Shown piece by piece: positions 35,429 to 46,474 of a DNA stretch of 64,000 bases (its first letter is position 1; each line of letters begins with the position of its first letter). Both the position numbers and the translations under genes were made by a program. The stretch spans positions 930,001 through 994,000 of the forward strand of contig OY969431.1 of NCBI GenBank assembly GCA_963699305.1, in the 5' to 3' direction. The DNA comes from JBGQAS01 sp963699305 (lineage in GTDB: Bacteria; Chloroflexota; Anaerolineae; Anaerolineales; Anaerolineaceae). The notes below the pieces were generated by a model. It was not told the DNA's origin and did no database searches. It saw only the letters and a program-made list of their open reading frames with translations.

Positions 35429-37906
35429 CTATTTCTTGGTTTTCCTTGTAGTTTTCTTTTTGTGATGCCCAAGTCGGATTCCTTCAGCTTTTATTGGAAC
35501 AACATGGATGATACGATCACCTTTCTTTACAATCACAAGTTCTTTGCCGACATTTGTGCGTTTTCCAACCTTTAAATTTCCCATATTTACGAATACAGAA
35601 GGTGCTGAACCATACAATACCATTCCAGCTGCTTGACTTGAACCAATGAGAACTCCTGCCAATAGTTCTCTTTCAGAGAACTTACAAGCTCCAACTCCGC
35701 GTCCGTACCTTCCTTGAATCGGAAATTCTTTCATCCCTAAATGCCATCCCTTTCCATCATCAGTGACAAGTAACACCTCATCAGCAGGACCGACTGCACC
35801 CGATCCAATCACCACATCCTGTTCGGTAAGTTTAATTGCATTTACTCCCGCAGCCGCCAGATTCATCGGTCGCACTGCATCTTCTTTGAATCGAATACCA
35901 TTTCCTTGCTGGGTAATAACTAGAATATCTTTTTCTCCATTTGAGAAAAAAACATCCCATAATTTATCTCCAGCATTTATTTTAACTAATGTGAACAAAT
36001 TTGCTGCTGGACCAGGTAGATCCAAAATACTGCTCTTTTAACCAGACCCAAATTACTCATTGTGATGACAAATTGCACATCCATCTCTTCGGATTTTGGA
36101 GGAAGTGAAACAATATCGATGATTTTTTCATCTTCGGAAAATGGGAATAATTTGGATATACGAACAGCATCCCCCGCTTGCGAGCCTTCAGGAAGTGTGT
36201 GAACAGAGGTGGCACACGCTTTGCCATTGTCTGCGACAAGATACAAGGTATGAGATGTGTTCGTCAGAAAAAGTTGAGTTAATCCTTGACGCATCCCAAT
36301 TTTCGGCATTTCTTCAGTGTGTGTTCGAAAAATCGTACCATTAGAGAAAGCCGCCACCCAAACTTTTTGTGCAACGATCATTTCAGTGGTGGTCAATTTA
36401 TCTGTGATTACTTCCCCAGCTTTCAATGAAACAATCTGTGTCCGTCTCCGATCTCCATAATTTGTCCTGATCTGAGACAATTCTTCTTCGATTATTTGTC
36501 TGATTTTTCGATTGGATTTTAAGAGGACGGTCAGTTCTTTAATGGCTTGTAACAAGACCCTATATTCATCCTCGATTTTCTTTCGTTCCAAAGCCGCCAA
36601 TCTTTTTAATGGCATATCCAAAATTGCTTGTGCCTGGATGATAGATAGCTTATATTTCTTCATCAGCCTTTCTTTTGCAACATCCGCATCGGCTGAACCG
36701 CGGATAAGTTTAATGATTTCATCAAGAAATTGAATGGCTATCCGCAGTCCTTCAAGAATATGTGAACGTTGTTTGGCTTTTTCGAGATCAAATTCACTCC
36801 TCCGGCGGACAACAACCTGTCGATGCTCCAAATATACTTTTAAAGCTTGTTTCAATGTCAACAGCCTAGGTTCATCATTCACCAAAGCCAACAGGTTAAT
36901 CCCTATAGTTGTCTGAAGCGGTGTCTTATGATATAACGTTCGTAAAATTTCCTGGAAATCTGCCCCCTGTTTTAATTCAATGACTATCCTCATTCCCTGT
37001 CGATCAGATTCATCGCGAAGATCCGATAATCCCTCAATGATGTTGTTCCTGACGAGTTCCGCTATCCTTTCGATCAAGGCAGATTTATTGACCATATAAG
37101 GGAGTTCAGTAATAATGAGTCTGTTACGTCCTCGCGACATTTCCTCGACATCCACCCTCCCGCGCAGAATAGTCCTTCCTTTACCTGTTGCATAAGCAGT
37201 GAGCAATGAATCTTTATCGATTTCCTCGAGGATGATCCCACCTGTCGGGAAATCAGGTCCTTTGATAAATTTCATTAAATCACCAACAGAAAGGTCGTCT
37301 ATCTTTTCCCACCTCTGCAACATGTAAATAAGTGCATCCACCGTCTCCGATAAATTATGTGGAGGGATTGTGGTTGCCATTCCTACGGCAATTCCGCTGG
37401 CACCATTCACCAGAAGGTTGGGGATTGCTGCTGGAAGAACAACAGGTTCCGAAATGGAATCATCAAAATTACGAGTAAGATCAACGGTATTTCTATCCAG
37501 CTGATTTAAAGAGTTCCAAAGCGATATTCGCAAGTTTCGCTTCGGTATAACGCATCGCAGCCGGGGGATCACCATCTACACTACCAAAGTTTCCCTGCCC
37601 ATCTACAAGTTGATAGCGCATTGTGAAATTTTGAGCAAGCCTTGCCATCGCTTCATAAACCGCCATATCACCATGCGGATGGTATTTTCCCAACACTTCA
37701 CCGACAATCCGTGCGGATTTTTTATAGCTAGATTGTGGGTTTAATCCCATGTCATACATGGCATACAGGATCCTGCGTTGTACAGGTTTTAATCCATCAC
37801 GTGCATCAGGAAGCGCTCGGGCAACAATTACGCTCATCGCATAATCAAGATACGATTGCTGCATCTCTTCATCGATATTTACTTTTCGGACAAGACCGAT
37901 TTCCAT
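35429..37906 (-). CDS. gyrA: DNA gyrase subunit A (two frameshifts)
   Basis: GyrA is the DNA-cutting subunit of gyrase, which supercoils DNA with GyrB. Three frames together give about 826 residues, the usual size. The N-terminus has the quinolone-region motif GKYHPHGDMAVYEAMARLAQ, and the catalytic tyrosine is Tyr120 in MRYTEAKL. The frame breaks near 37508-37510 (one extra base in an A run; removal gives IALELLNQLDRNTVDL) and near 36034 (one base missing; restoration gives VKRSSILDLPGPAANLF). The C-terminal beta-pinwheel has a weak GyrA-box-like segment (QGRYGRGVG), so ParC is not fully excluded. TAGGAG precedes the ATG, with a good promoter upstream. The breaks look like sequencing indels. 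Confidence 0.9.
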
Positions 37907-37936
37907 TAATTTCTCCTAAGTTTGATTGGCAGGTTT

Positions 37937-37965
37937 ATCTTATTGACTTTTCCCACTTCCGTCAA
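37937..37965 (-). promoter_or_regulatory. gyrA promoter
   Basis: On the minus strand TTGACG (37965-37960), 17-base spacer, TAAGAT (37942-37937). It lies between the rpoC terminator and gyrA, giving a short leader with TAGGAG. Confidence 0.7.
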
Positions 37966-37970
37966 CTTAA

Positions 37971-38001
37971 AAAAAATGAGAGCCAATGGCTCTCATTTTT
38001 T
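37971..38001. terminator. Terminator downstream of rpoC
   Basis: AAAAAATGAGAGCC (37971-37984), loop AAT, GGCTCTCATTTTTT (37988-38001). A perfect 14-bp stem with T runs, just after the rpoC stop and before the gyrA promoter. Confidence 0.92.
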
Positions 38002-38007
38002 GATATG

Positions 38008-41000
38008 CTATTCCACGCCACCCGGAAGATTCAAAGTCCCGGATTGGCTTTCAAATCCATTTTCTTTGTGTAACCGGTCAGGATCAAATCCCGTTCCTGC
38101 TGGGATAAGTTTCCCGATTATCACATTCTCTTTCAATCCGAACAAAGGATCGCGCGAAGAAGCAATCGCTGCTCCAGCAAGAACTTTAATTGTGTGCTGG
38201 AAGGATGAAGCAGAAAGGAATGAATCTGTACTGAGTGAAGCTTTTGTAACGCCTAACAGAATTTCAGCAAATTTTGCCGGTTGTTTGCCTTCTGCAATTA
38301 ATTTTTCATTTACCTTTCGGATTTCCAATCGATCCACCATATCCATTGGTAAGTACGGTGAGTCACCGGGCCGTGTCACTTGAACCTTGCCGGTCATTTT
38401 TCGAGCAATGACTTCAAAATGCTTGTCGTTGATGTTCTGACCTTGGGCACGGTATACTTTTTGTATCTCTGTCAGAAGGTACATTTGGCAGGCTTCGCGT
38501 CCTTTGATTTTAAGGATTGTATGAGGATTGAGCGATCCCTCGGTCAATGGTTGCCCGGCTTCAACATGTGCACCATCTTTTATTAATATACGTGAAGTTG
38601 AAGGAATATCATATTCCTCCGTCTCATGTTGTTCATATGCCACAACGACTTTACGCTTTTCACGTCGTACTTTTCCAGCGTGTTGAGCAGTAATAGTCGC
38701 TTCTCCAAGGGAGGAAATTAAATCTCCAACAGATACTTCGGTTTCATCTTTGACAGCGATCTTCCATTCATCAGGAATCTCGTATTCATCGGTTACCATT
38801 TCGCTGTGCTCGACTCGAACGATACGTTGATCCGCTGCCTTATCCGGCTGCATGATCTTGGCAACACCGGCAATTCGTGTAATAACCGCTTCACCTTTGG
38901 GTGTTCTGCGGGCTTCGAAAAGTTCTTCCACACGTGGCAAACCTGTTGTAATATCACCACCGGCTGCAACACCACCTGTATGGAAAGTACGCAAGGTCAA
39001 CTGTGTGCCAGGTTCACCAATGGATTGCGCTGCTACCGTGCCAACTGCGGCTCCAGATTCTACAAGCTTTCCTCTACCAAGATCCATACCATAGCAATTC
39101 TTACAAATTCCATGGATTAATTCACAAGCAAGTGGGGATCGGACTTTCATGTCTGTGACACCCGCTGCAGTCACTTTCCGTATAAGCTCACGATCGAGCA
39201 TAGCATTGCGTTCTGCTAAAATTTCACCAGTCTTTGGATCTACAACCCGTTGTGCGGTTAATCGTCCATATAATCGAGCACCAAGAGATTGTCCAGCAAC
39301 ATCGTCGGATTTACGGATCCAGACACCTTCTTCTGTCCCACATTCATCTTCGTTAACAATGATGTCCTGAGCAATATCCACTAGACGGCGAGTCAGATAA
39401 CCTGCGTCTGCTGTGCGTAAAGCGGTATCCGCCAAACCTTTTCTTGCTCCATGTGTCGAAATGAAGTATTCCAAAGCTGTCAATCCTTCACGGAAGTTGG
39501 ATTGAATTGGAAGACGAATGATACGACCTGCAGGATCTGCCATCAGACCACGCATACCGGCCAGTTGACTGATAGGTCCAAAACCACCCTTCGTGGCACC
39601 AGAATTTGCCATTGTCGCCAGATTGCCATTGGGATCCATGGTTTTCTTAACGGAATCCGAAACATCCTTGGTGGTTTGCTGCCAGATTTCTATAACGCGC
39701 TCATTGCGTTCTTGTTCAGTTAAGAGTCCACGGCGGAAAGCTTTATTGACGCTTTCAACTTCAACCTGTGATTTTCCTAGAATTTCTGCTTTTTCTGCAG
39801 GGATGGTAATATCATCAACTGCAATGGTTGCACCGGATCGCATGGCAAATTCAAATCCAATATCCTTAATACGATCTGCCACGTTGGTCGTTACTTCTTC
39901 ACCGCTTAATTCATAAACATCAGCGATGAGATCTTTAACACCACCTTTGTCCAGGACTTCATTGTTAAATCGGACTTCGGATGGGAGGATGCGGTTGAAA
40001 ATGACACGCCCGACGGTTGTTTCGATTAATCGTTTTTCCGCTTGGAGAAGGCGGTTGTTCTTTTCATCGAACCAGGTATCAACATTCATCTTAATCTTGC
40101 TGTGGACATCCACCTGCCCTAATTGGTAAGCTAGTTCGACTTCATCGTCATCAGAAAAGATTCGGCCATCACCAATATGCTTGCGTTCATCTGCAACAGT
40201 GAGATAGTACACTCCCAGAACCATGTCTTTAGATGGGCTAATAATGGGCTCACCATCGGCAGGTTTTAGGAGGTTTTTCGATGCAAGCATGAGTGTCCGT
40301 GCTTCGTTGACTGCTTTCTCAGATAATGGCACATGGACTGCCATTTGGTCCCCATCGAAATCTGCATTAAATGCGGTGGTTACTAGTGGGTGCAACTGAA
40401 TGGCGCTACCTTCGATCAGGATGGGTTCAAATGCTTGTATACCGAGCCGGTGTAATGTGGGTGCACGGTTCAATAAAACAGGTCGATCCTTGATTACTTC
40501 ATCGAGAACTTCCCAAACTTCCGGTCGGTTCCGATCAATGAATCGGCGTGCGCCTTTTACATTGGCTGCAAAATTCCGTGAAACCAATCGAGCGATGACG
40601 AAGGGACGGAAAAGTTCCAATGCCATGGTTTTTGGCAAACCGCATTGGTGTAGTTTAAGCGTTGGTCCGACGACGATAACCGAACGTCCGGAATAATCGA
40701 CACGTTTACCTAACAAATTCCGACGAAAGCGTCCTTTCTTGCCTTTTAACATGTCACTGAGAGATTTCAATTCCCGACGTCCTCTTCGAGAAAGTGCTTT
40801 GCCGCGTTGAGAATTATCGACAAGTGAATCGACAGCTTCCTGGAGCATGCGTTTTTCATTGCGCACGATTACATCCGGGGCACCTAATTCGAGCAGTCGT
40901 TTTAATCGGTTGTTACGGTTGATTACTCTGCGGTACAAATCGTTGAGATCCGATGTGGCAAAGCGACCGCCATCTAATTGCACCATGGGGCGTAGGTCAG

Positions 41001-42240
41001 GAGGGATCACAGGAAGGACAGTCAAGATCATCCATTCGGGCCGGTTGCCTGAACGCCGGAATGCCTCTACAACTTTTAGTCGGGAAGTTGCTTTTTTACG
41101 TTTCTGTTTACTTTTTGATGTGCGGACTTCATGCCATAATTCTTCAGACAGTTTTTCCAAGTCCAAACGGCGTAGAACATCATAGAATGCTTCCGCACCC
41201 ATGTCTGCACGAAAAACCTGACCCCATCGGGATTTAAGTTCACGGAATCGCGCTTCAGTGAGAAAGGAAAATGGTCGTAATTCTTGAATTTCATCACGCT
41301 GCCAGGCGCTTTGATTTTGTGATTCAGAGGTCGTGTTTTCAAGCTGACCACGAAGTTCTTCCATTTTCAAATCAGCTTCGGCTTTTATTTTTTCAATATC
41401 CAACTTTACATGTTCAACTTCTCGGTTGGTACTTTCCCGCACTGAAGTTTCAATTGTTTCCAGTTGTTCTTTTAGAACTTGTTGGATTTTGGAGATTTGT
41501 TTTGAGGTGATTACGTCGCCAGCTTTTGCAATATCCACTCCGGCAGATTTGAATACTATTTTCTTGGATGCGGACTTGTCTTTAAGGTCGTTTAGATCCT
41601 GTTCAAGCTTTTGACCTTCTTTACTTATAGGTTCATATTTCGTTGCAATCTGTTCATCGGCGCGAGATTGAAGATCCGACGCCTGTTGTTTTAATTCAGC
41701 GATCTTCTTATCCCTGTTGGTCTTAATCTCAAGGATGTGCGTATTAATTTCCGTTGCCTGTTCCCGCTCGGAAACAGAAATTTCTTCTTCCAATCTCTTG
41801 AGCGCTTTTTCACGCGCTTCTTCATCGACGTAGGTAACGATATATTGCGCAAAATATAAAACACGATCCAAGTTTCTTCGTGAAATATCTAAAAGTAAAC
41901 CCAGGTAAGAAGGAATCCGTCGCGTGTACCAGATATGTGCAACTGGTGTAGCGAGTTCTATGTGACCCATTCTTTCACGTCGTACAGCGGAACGGGTTAC
42001 TTCAACGCCACATTTATCACAGACGATTCCTTTATATCTTGGATTTTTATATTTGCCGCAGTAGCATTGATAATCTCGTGTCGGTCCGAAAATCGCTTCA
42101 CAAAATAATCCGTCTTTTTCAGGTCGTAAGCGGCGATAATTAATTGTTTCCGGTTTCAGCACTTCACCGTACGACCAACTCTTAACGGTATCGGGTGAGG
42201 CAAGACTGATTTTAAGGGCTACCAAACTTTTGGTTTCCAC
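38008..42240 (-). CDS. rpoC: RNA polymerase beta' subunit, with coiled-coil insertion
   Basis: Beta' carries the catalytic metal site of RNA polymerase. At 1,410 residues it is long. The N-terminal zinc site reads CYCGKYKNPRYKG ... CDKCG, the clamp and lid follow, and the catalytic motif NADFDGDQMAVH is intact. The second zinc site is near CKNCYGMDLGRG. Between about residues 140 and 320 a Glu/Lys/Gln-rich, strongly coiled-coil-like stretch interrupts the clamp region before PFSFLTEARFRELK; it contains a VFKSAGVDIAKAGDV segment. Start is GTG 42240 with AGGAGG upstream. rpoB, which usually precedes rpoC, is not here: the upstream gene is a histidine kinase. rpoC has its own promoter and terminator. 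Confidence 0.97.
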   Translation of the reverse strand: METKSLVALKISLASPDTVKSWSYGEVLKPETINYRRLRPEKDGLFCEAIFGPTRDYQCYCGKYKNPRYKGIVCDKCGVEVTRSAVRRERMGHIELATPVAHIWYTRRIPSYLGLLLDISRRNLDRVLYFAQYIVTYVDEEAREKALKRLEEEISVSEREQATEINTHILEIKTNRDKKIAELKQQASDLQSRADEQIATKYEPISKEGQKLEQDLNDLKDKSASKKIVFKSAGVDIAKAGDVITSKQISKIQQVLKEQLETIETSVRESTNREVEHVKLDIEKIKAEADLKMEELRGQLENTTSESQNQSAWQRDEIQELRPFSFLTEARFRELKSRWGQVFRADMGAEAFYDVLRRLDLEKLSEELWHEVRTSKSKQKRKKATSRLKVVEAFRRSGNRPEWMILTVLPVIPPDLRPMVQLDGGRFATSDLNDLYRRVINRNNRLKRLLELGAPDVIVRNEKRMLQEAVDSLVDNSQRGKALSRRGRRELKSLSDMLKGKKGRFRRNLLGKRVDYSGRSVIVVGPTLKLHQCGLPKTMALELFRPFVIARLVSRNFAANVKGARRFIDRNRPEVWEVLDEVIKDRPVLLNRAPTLHRLGIQAFEPILIEGSAIQLHPLVTTAFNADFDGDQMAVHVPLSEKAVNEARTLMLASKNLLKPADGEPIISPSKDMVLGVYYLTVADERKHIGDGRIFSDDDEVELAYQLGQVDVHSKIKMNVDTWFDEKNNRLLQAEKRLIETTVGRVIFNRILPSEVRFNNEVLDKGGVKDLIADVYELSGEEVTTNVADRIKDIGFEFAMRSGATIAVDDITIPAEKAEILGKSQVEVESVNKAFRRGLLTEQERNERVIEIWQQTTKDVSDSVKKTMDPNGNLATMANSGATKGGFGPISQLAGMRGLMADPAGRIIRLPIQSNFREGLTALEYFISTHGARKGLADTALRTADAGYLTRRLVDIAQDIIVNEDECGTEEGVWIRKSDDVAGQSLGARLYGRLTAQRVVDPKTGEILAERNAMLDRELIRKVTAAGVTDMKVRSPLACELIHGICKNCYGMDLGRGKLVESGAAVGTVAAQSIGEPGTQLTLRTFHTGGVAAGGDITTGLPRVEELFEARRTPKGEAVITRIAGVAKIMQPDKAADQRIVRVEHSEMVTDEYEIPDEWKIAVKDETEVSVGDLISSLGEATITAQHAGKVRREKRKVVVAYEQHETEEYDIPSTSRILIKDGAHVEAGQPLTEGSLNPHTILKIKGREACQMYLLTEIQKVYRAQGQNINDKHFEVIARKMTGKVQVTRPGDSPYLPMDMVDRLEIRKVNEKLIAEGKQPAKFAEILLGVTKASLSTDSFLSASSFQHTIKVLAGAAIASSRDPLFGLKENVIIGKLIPAGTGFDPDRLHKENGFESQSGTLNLPGGVE

Positions 42241-42356
42241 TGAGACGCCTCCTGGGTTATTGGAACATGATATTTAAACAATTAAAAGCACTAATGGAGT
42301 TCTTCCAGTCGCGCATTAGATATAAAAAAGGTTTTCTTGTACAGGCATGCAAAACT

Positions 42357-42385
42357 GTATTATATCATAAATTCGATCTTGTCAA
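42357..42385 (-). promoter_or_regulatory. rpoC promoter
   Basis: On the minus strand TTGACA (42385-42380), then TATAAT (42364-42359) at 15 bases, or TAATAC (42362-42357) at 17. It overlaps the last codons of the histidine kinase gene and gives a leader of about 110 bases. Confidence 0.65.
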
Positions 42386-45090
42386 TCCCCTTTATCCGCT
42401 ACCTCTGACTCCATCGGGGTTTCAAAAATCGAAGGCATCTCAAAAATGAATGTACTTCCTTTGCCAAGCTGACTTTCCGCCCAAACTCGTCCATGATGCC
42501 GGCTGGCAATGGATTTGACAATTATTAGACCAAAACCAATGCCTTTGCTAGAATTACCATCCTTCTGAGTACCTCGATAATTCTTCTGGAAAATTTGTGG
42601 AAGATCGATGGGAGCGATGCCGGAGCCATGGTCGGTAACGATAAACCGGAATTTCTCTTCTTCCTTTTCGTTGCGAATCTCTATTTTTCCACCAACGGGT
42701 GAAAATTTTATCGCATTTTCAACCAAATTATACATAGCCTGACTTAACAAAATGGGGTCTGCTTTGATAAGTGGTTGAGTATTCAGCACATTTTCCTGGA
42801 TTAATTCGATATTCTTTTGAACAGCCAATGGCTGAAGTGAATTGGCAACATTTTCGAGAAGATCCTTTGGGGAAACCATTTCGAATTTTATGCCATCATC
42901 AGTTTCGAACCGCTCCAAATCCAGCAGGCTGAGCACCAATTGATTCATCTGCTCTATGCTGGCAGAAATTTTTTGAACGAAGCTCTTCTGTTGTTCGTTT
43001 AAACTTCCCACCATTTCGAGCATGTTGGAATAGCCGCGCATTAATGTCAAAGGCGAGCGCAAATCATGACTGATTATGGTAAGAAAATCTGATTGCACAG
43101 CTTTATTTTTTTTCTCTGTTGATATATCTCTTATGATACAAATTTTCTCAGCAGAGTTCTTCTCCGTTCGAGAAATATGGATTGAATAATTTCCTTTGTG
43201 CAATAAATTTAGTTCGGAATTTATTGGAGCATCCAAATCAGTTCTATTTAAAAGTCCTTTGATGATTGAATCTTCAAAAACATCTGAGTAGGGTAAATTT
43301 ACCTTACCATTTCTCTGAATGTTGAGTAATTCATCCGCTTTTGCATTGGAATATGTGATTTTTCCATCATTTGAAATTATTAATACCCCATCTGGAAAAG
43401 TCGATAAAAACTCTTCCAATCGCAATTTAGATTTTTCACTTTGATGATAGAGCTGAGCTATAGTAAATGATTTTATAAATTCGTCTGCCAACTCTTGATA
43501 AAATCGAACTTCGTTTTTTGTGAAACTTTTTTGTTGGTTGTATCCCGCCCACAAGCACCCAATAAAATCTTCACCTTTCTGAAGCGCTATCCCAATGAGC
43601 GCTGCAGGTTGAAGAAATCCAGGCATGAATTTCAATTGACGGATTCTATTGGTGCTTGGCAAAACCAATAGACTTTGCTGATGGACATTTTCAAGTATTT
43701 GATCATCCAAATAAGCAAAGAGATCCGCAGAACCCCCATCCTTATAAATAAGTTTTTCCGAATGTGAAGTCCGGAAATTGTGCTCAGGTAACACAACTAT
43801 ACGAATAGAATCCGGGGGAAATTTTTGAGGGGCATGGAATATGTGACTCACAAGTCCATCAATATCCTTTTGAGGGTCATGGTTTTGATAAATCCCAGCC
43901 AGGTGAGATAGCTCAGCAATACGGGTGACTAGCCCAATCCTCATCCCCTCCAAACTTTGATTTACCTCCTTGAACAGCGTTGCCGATGAAATATGGATTG
44001 GCTGATCAAGATTCCCGTTGGATATTTCATCCACTTGTTTCTTTAAAGTTTCCAGTGGTTTTTGAGTTTTTCTTTTATAAAAATTGAATAAACCTGTGGA
44101 TAGTATCGTTATTAATATATTCCCGATTAATAACGGATAATACATTTGAAAAGTTCTTGAGTTAATTTCAGAAACAGGAATTGTCAAAGCTATCAACCAT
44201 TCCAATCCGGTTATCTGCCTAGTTATTACAAACACGCTAATATTATCAAATTTGGAAATGGAAAAATTCGAAGATCCCAAATTTTGTATTTCGAATTTCG
44301 TCATTGCAGGCATACTGTTTGTGCTGAAGATCACGCGGTTGTATTCATCCAGAAGGTACCCTTCACCATTGAAACGCGCGATACCTTTCAACAATTCAAT
44401 GACAGGTTTAGCAAAAGGGTTAACTGCCAAATCAGTCCTGGCGAGAATTATTCCCTGAAGCTGATTCGAGTTGTTCTTAATCGATTGGAGAAATGAAACC
44501 AACCCAGCTGATGATCCTTCTGAAGGTGTGACTACATACGTTTGTGAATTCGAGCCGTTTAGAATATATTGAATCCTTGCTTGATCATCAGCTGTAAATG
44601 TTGATGTGTTTACTGAATCGACAGGATACCCCGTGAGTAATTGTCCTTGCGCGTTGAAAAGAAAGAGTTGTTGAAAAAAAGGAGCAGATTGTAAAATCGC
44701 TGCAAGATAACCGGTCTGATACTCACGAGGAACGGAATTGAGATCGAAACTGGTTTTTTGCTCAATCATCGCCTGACCGGTTTCAATAAAATATGGCAAA
44801 CTCTGATTAATCGTATCGGTGGTTAACCGATATTGATTCTGGATTTCATTTTTTACTTTCTCCCTAGTAATCCCCCACCCCATAAACCCAATGATAATAG
44901 CAAGAAATACAATTGAGGATGAAAATAAAAAGTCATCATCGATAGTCTTCCCGATCCTTTTTTTCGAACTGCCAGGTTTTTTTGAAAATAACATCATACC
45001 AACCATGAGTGGTGTGCCCAATAGAAACGCGAAGAAGTCCTTGTTTGTCAAAATACCTTCTATTGGATTGATCAAGAATGTTCCTAGCAT
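42382..45090 (-). CDS. Membrane sensor histidine kinase
   Basis: A 902-residue two-component sensor kinase. Two hydrophobic N-terminal segments (about 20-35 and 53-74) are followed by an outer sensor region to about 310, similar to Cache-type domains, then a transmembrane segment near 318-338 and a HAMP-like linker. A GAF-like and a PAS-like part (about 400-660) precede HisKA with the phosphorylated His675 in TIISHDLRSPLTLMRG. The ATPase has NLVENAIKFSP, DHGSGI and GIGFGLIIVKSI. No response regulator is adjacent. The start codon directly follows the stop of the C69 peptidase gene (TAA then ATG), indicating coupled translation. The signal is unknown. Confidence 0.9.
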   Translation of the reverse strand: MLGTFLINPIEGILTNKDFFAFLLGTPLMVGMMLFSKKPGSSKKRIGKTIDDDFLFSSSIVFLAIIIGFMGWGITREKVKNEIQNQYRLTTDTINQSLPYFIETGQAMIEQKTSFDLNSVPREYQTGYLAAILQSAPFFQQLFLFNAQGQLLTGYPVDSVNTSTFTADDQARIQYILNGSNSQTYVVTPSEGSSAGLVSFLQSIKNNSNQLQGIILARTDLAVNPFAKPVIELLKGIARFNGEGYLLDEYNRVIFSTNSMPAMTKFEIQNLGSSNFSISKFDNISVFVITRQITGLEWLIALTIPVSEINSRTFQMYYPLLIGNILITILSTGLFNFYKRKTQKPLETLKKQVDEISNGNLDQPIHISSATLFKEVNQSLEGMRIGLVTRIAELSHLAGIYQNHDPQKDIDGLVSHIFHAPQKFPPDSIRIVVLPEHNFRTSHSEKLIYKDGGSADLFAYLDDQILENVHQQSLLVLPSTNRIRQLKFMPGFLQPAALIGIALQKGEDFIGCLWAGYNQQKSFTKNEVRFYQELADEFIKSFTIAQLYHQSEKSKLRLEEFLSTFPDGVLIISNDGKITYSNAKADELLNIQRNGKVNLPYSDVFEDSIIKGLLNRTDLDAPINSELNLLHKGNYSIHISRTEKNSAEKICIIRDISTEKKNKAVQSDFLTIISHDLRSPLTLMRGYSNMLEMVGSLNEQQKSFVQKISASIEQMNQLVLSLLDLERFETDDGIKFEMVSPKDLLENVANSLQPLAVQKNIELIQENVLNTQPLIKADPILLSQAMYNLVENAIKFSPVGGKIEIRNEKEEEKFRFIVTDHGSGIAPIDLPQIFQKNYRGTQKDGNSSKGIGFGLIIVKSIASRHHGRVWAESQLGKGSTFIFEMPSIFETPMESEVADKGD

Positions 45091-46421
45091 TTACGCTTCC
45101 AGTTTTGCCTTCTTATTGAGAGATTTCAAATAAGAGGAATAATAAAACACGTTTCTATGGGATGATTTCATTGAATCAATTTTCCCTTGCCATTCTTCAG
45201 TCAAACGATCTTCTTCTTCAAAGCATTTAATAGTGAATTGTCTTTTTTTGGCTGTAGAAGATTTCATCATCTTTTGCGCCATGGCAACATTTGCAGATTC
45301 AACTCGATTACGTTGGTTTCGAAGGATTTCGATTCGTTTATCATAGTCCCTCAATATTTCTCGATGCAATACTTCGTGCCGCCACCATCGTGAAGCTTCG
45401 TTATAGGTTGCTGTTGGTTGTTCGTTTTCAATAGGAATACCACTTTCCATCCAGATTGGTTTAAAAATACTCGTGCAGGGAGCTGAAGTGGCTGTCAGCC
45501 AGTGAATGCTCCCTTGAGTTGATAATTGTGAAACCATGGATCCTGTCGTCTGACTAATCCGTATGGGTCCTGAACCAGTATGAGCGCAAACAGTCATGCC
45601 AGATATCGATTTATCGACTCTCCATGTAGAATCATTTCCCGATTGATGCGTCCGCAAGAAGCCCATCAGATCCACCGATGTAAGCTTACCTTTCTTTGAA
45701 CGCAGCATGTCCATTGTGCAAGCTTGTCGTTTTCTGGAATCTGCAAAAGTCGTATAAAGAAAATCGGAATAGCTTTTTCTGAAATTAAACTCCGAAGGTT
45801 TCTTACACCATCCTCTGTCTATAGCATAATTCACTAGATTTTCGGAGGCTAGATCCCATCGAGATTCGATTGTTATCGCATTCGAGATTGATCGAATATC
45901 TTTAACTTTCTCCGCTGCCCAATGCTCACCGGCGGTTTCTAGAATCCATGCTTCCTTTGAATCAGCAATTAAAAACTATTATCGTAGAAGGATTTATGGT
46001 CTAGACCACAATTGCCGCCTTGTCCATGAACCCTTACAAGCTGAATGAGGATGTGCAATGCTTGTTCGGCATTTTTGGATCGCTCGAGCGCAAGCCGTAG
46101 CAAATCCATACCGATGAGTTTTTCATTCTTATGATCGGTAATTTTGGTAAATACAGCTTCATTTCCAATAACTACTCCATGCTCATTAGCACCCATTTCA
46201 GCACCCCAGATCCAAAAGGGTTTGGCTAATAGGACTGTGTAGGTTTGGGTGACTTGCGGGATTTCAATATAGGTGCATTTTACCTGCGCACCCATTCTAT
46301 ACTTGGCACCTGGAATGAGTTGGAGGTAATGGGCTTCATTCGGATCGCGGTCAGAATTTTTGGCAAATAACACGGATCCATCTTTTGTAGAATTTCCCAA
46401 CGCAACCAGAGTATCGCACAT
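45091..46421 (-). CDS. C69 family dipeptidase, secernin-like (one frameshift)
   Basis: An Ntn-type dipeptidase of about 443 residues. The N-terminal Cys2 (MCDTLVALG) would be the nucleophile after Met removal. Family motifs KNSDRDPNEAHY, WGAEMGANEHGVVIGNEAVFTK and GGNCGLDHKSF follow. The first frame ends at 45969. The sequence resumes in the next frame as FLIADSKEAWILETAG and runs to 45091 with the second half (TVCAHTGSG, IHWLTATSAPC). One missing base in the A5 run at 45971-45975 explains the break. The stop is immediately followed by the histidine kinase ATG. The peptide substrate is not known. Confidence 0.86.
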
Positions 46422-46474
46422 AGATTATTTCTCCATAAAACAGTATATCGATATATATTATAGGGCAATGCTGG

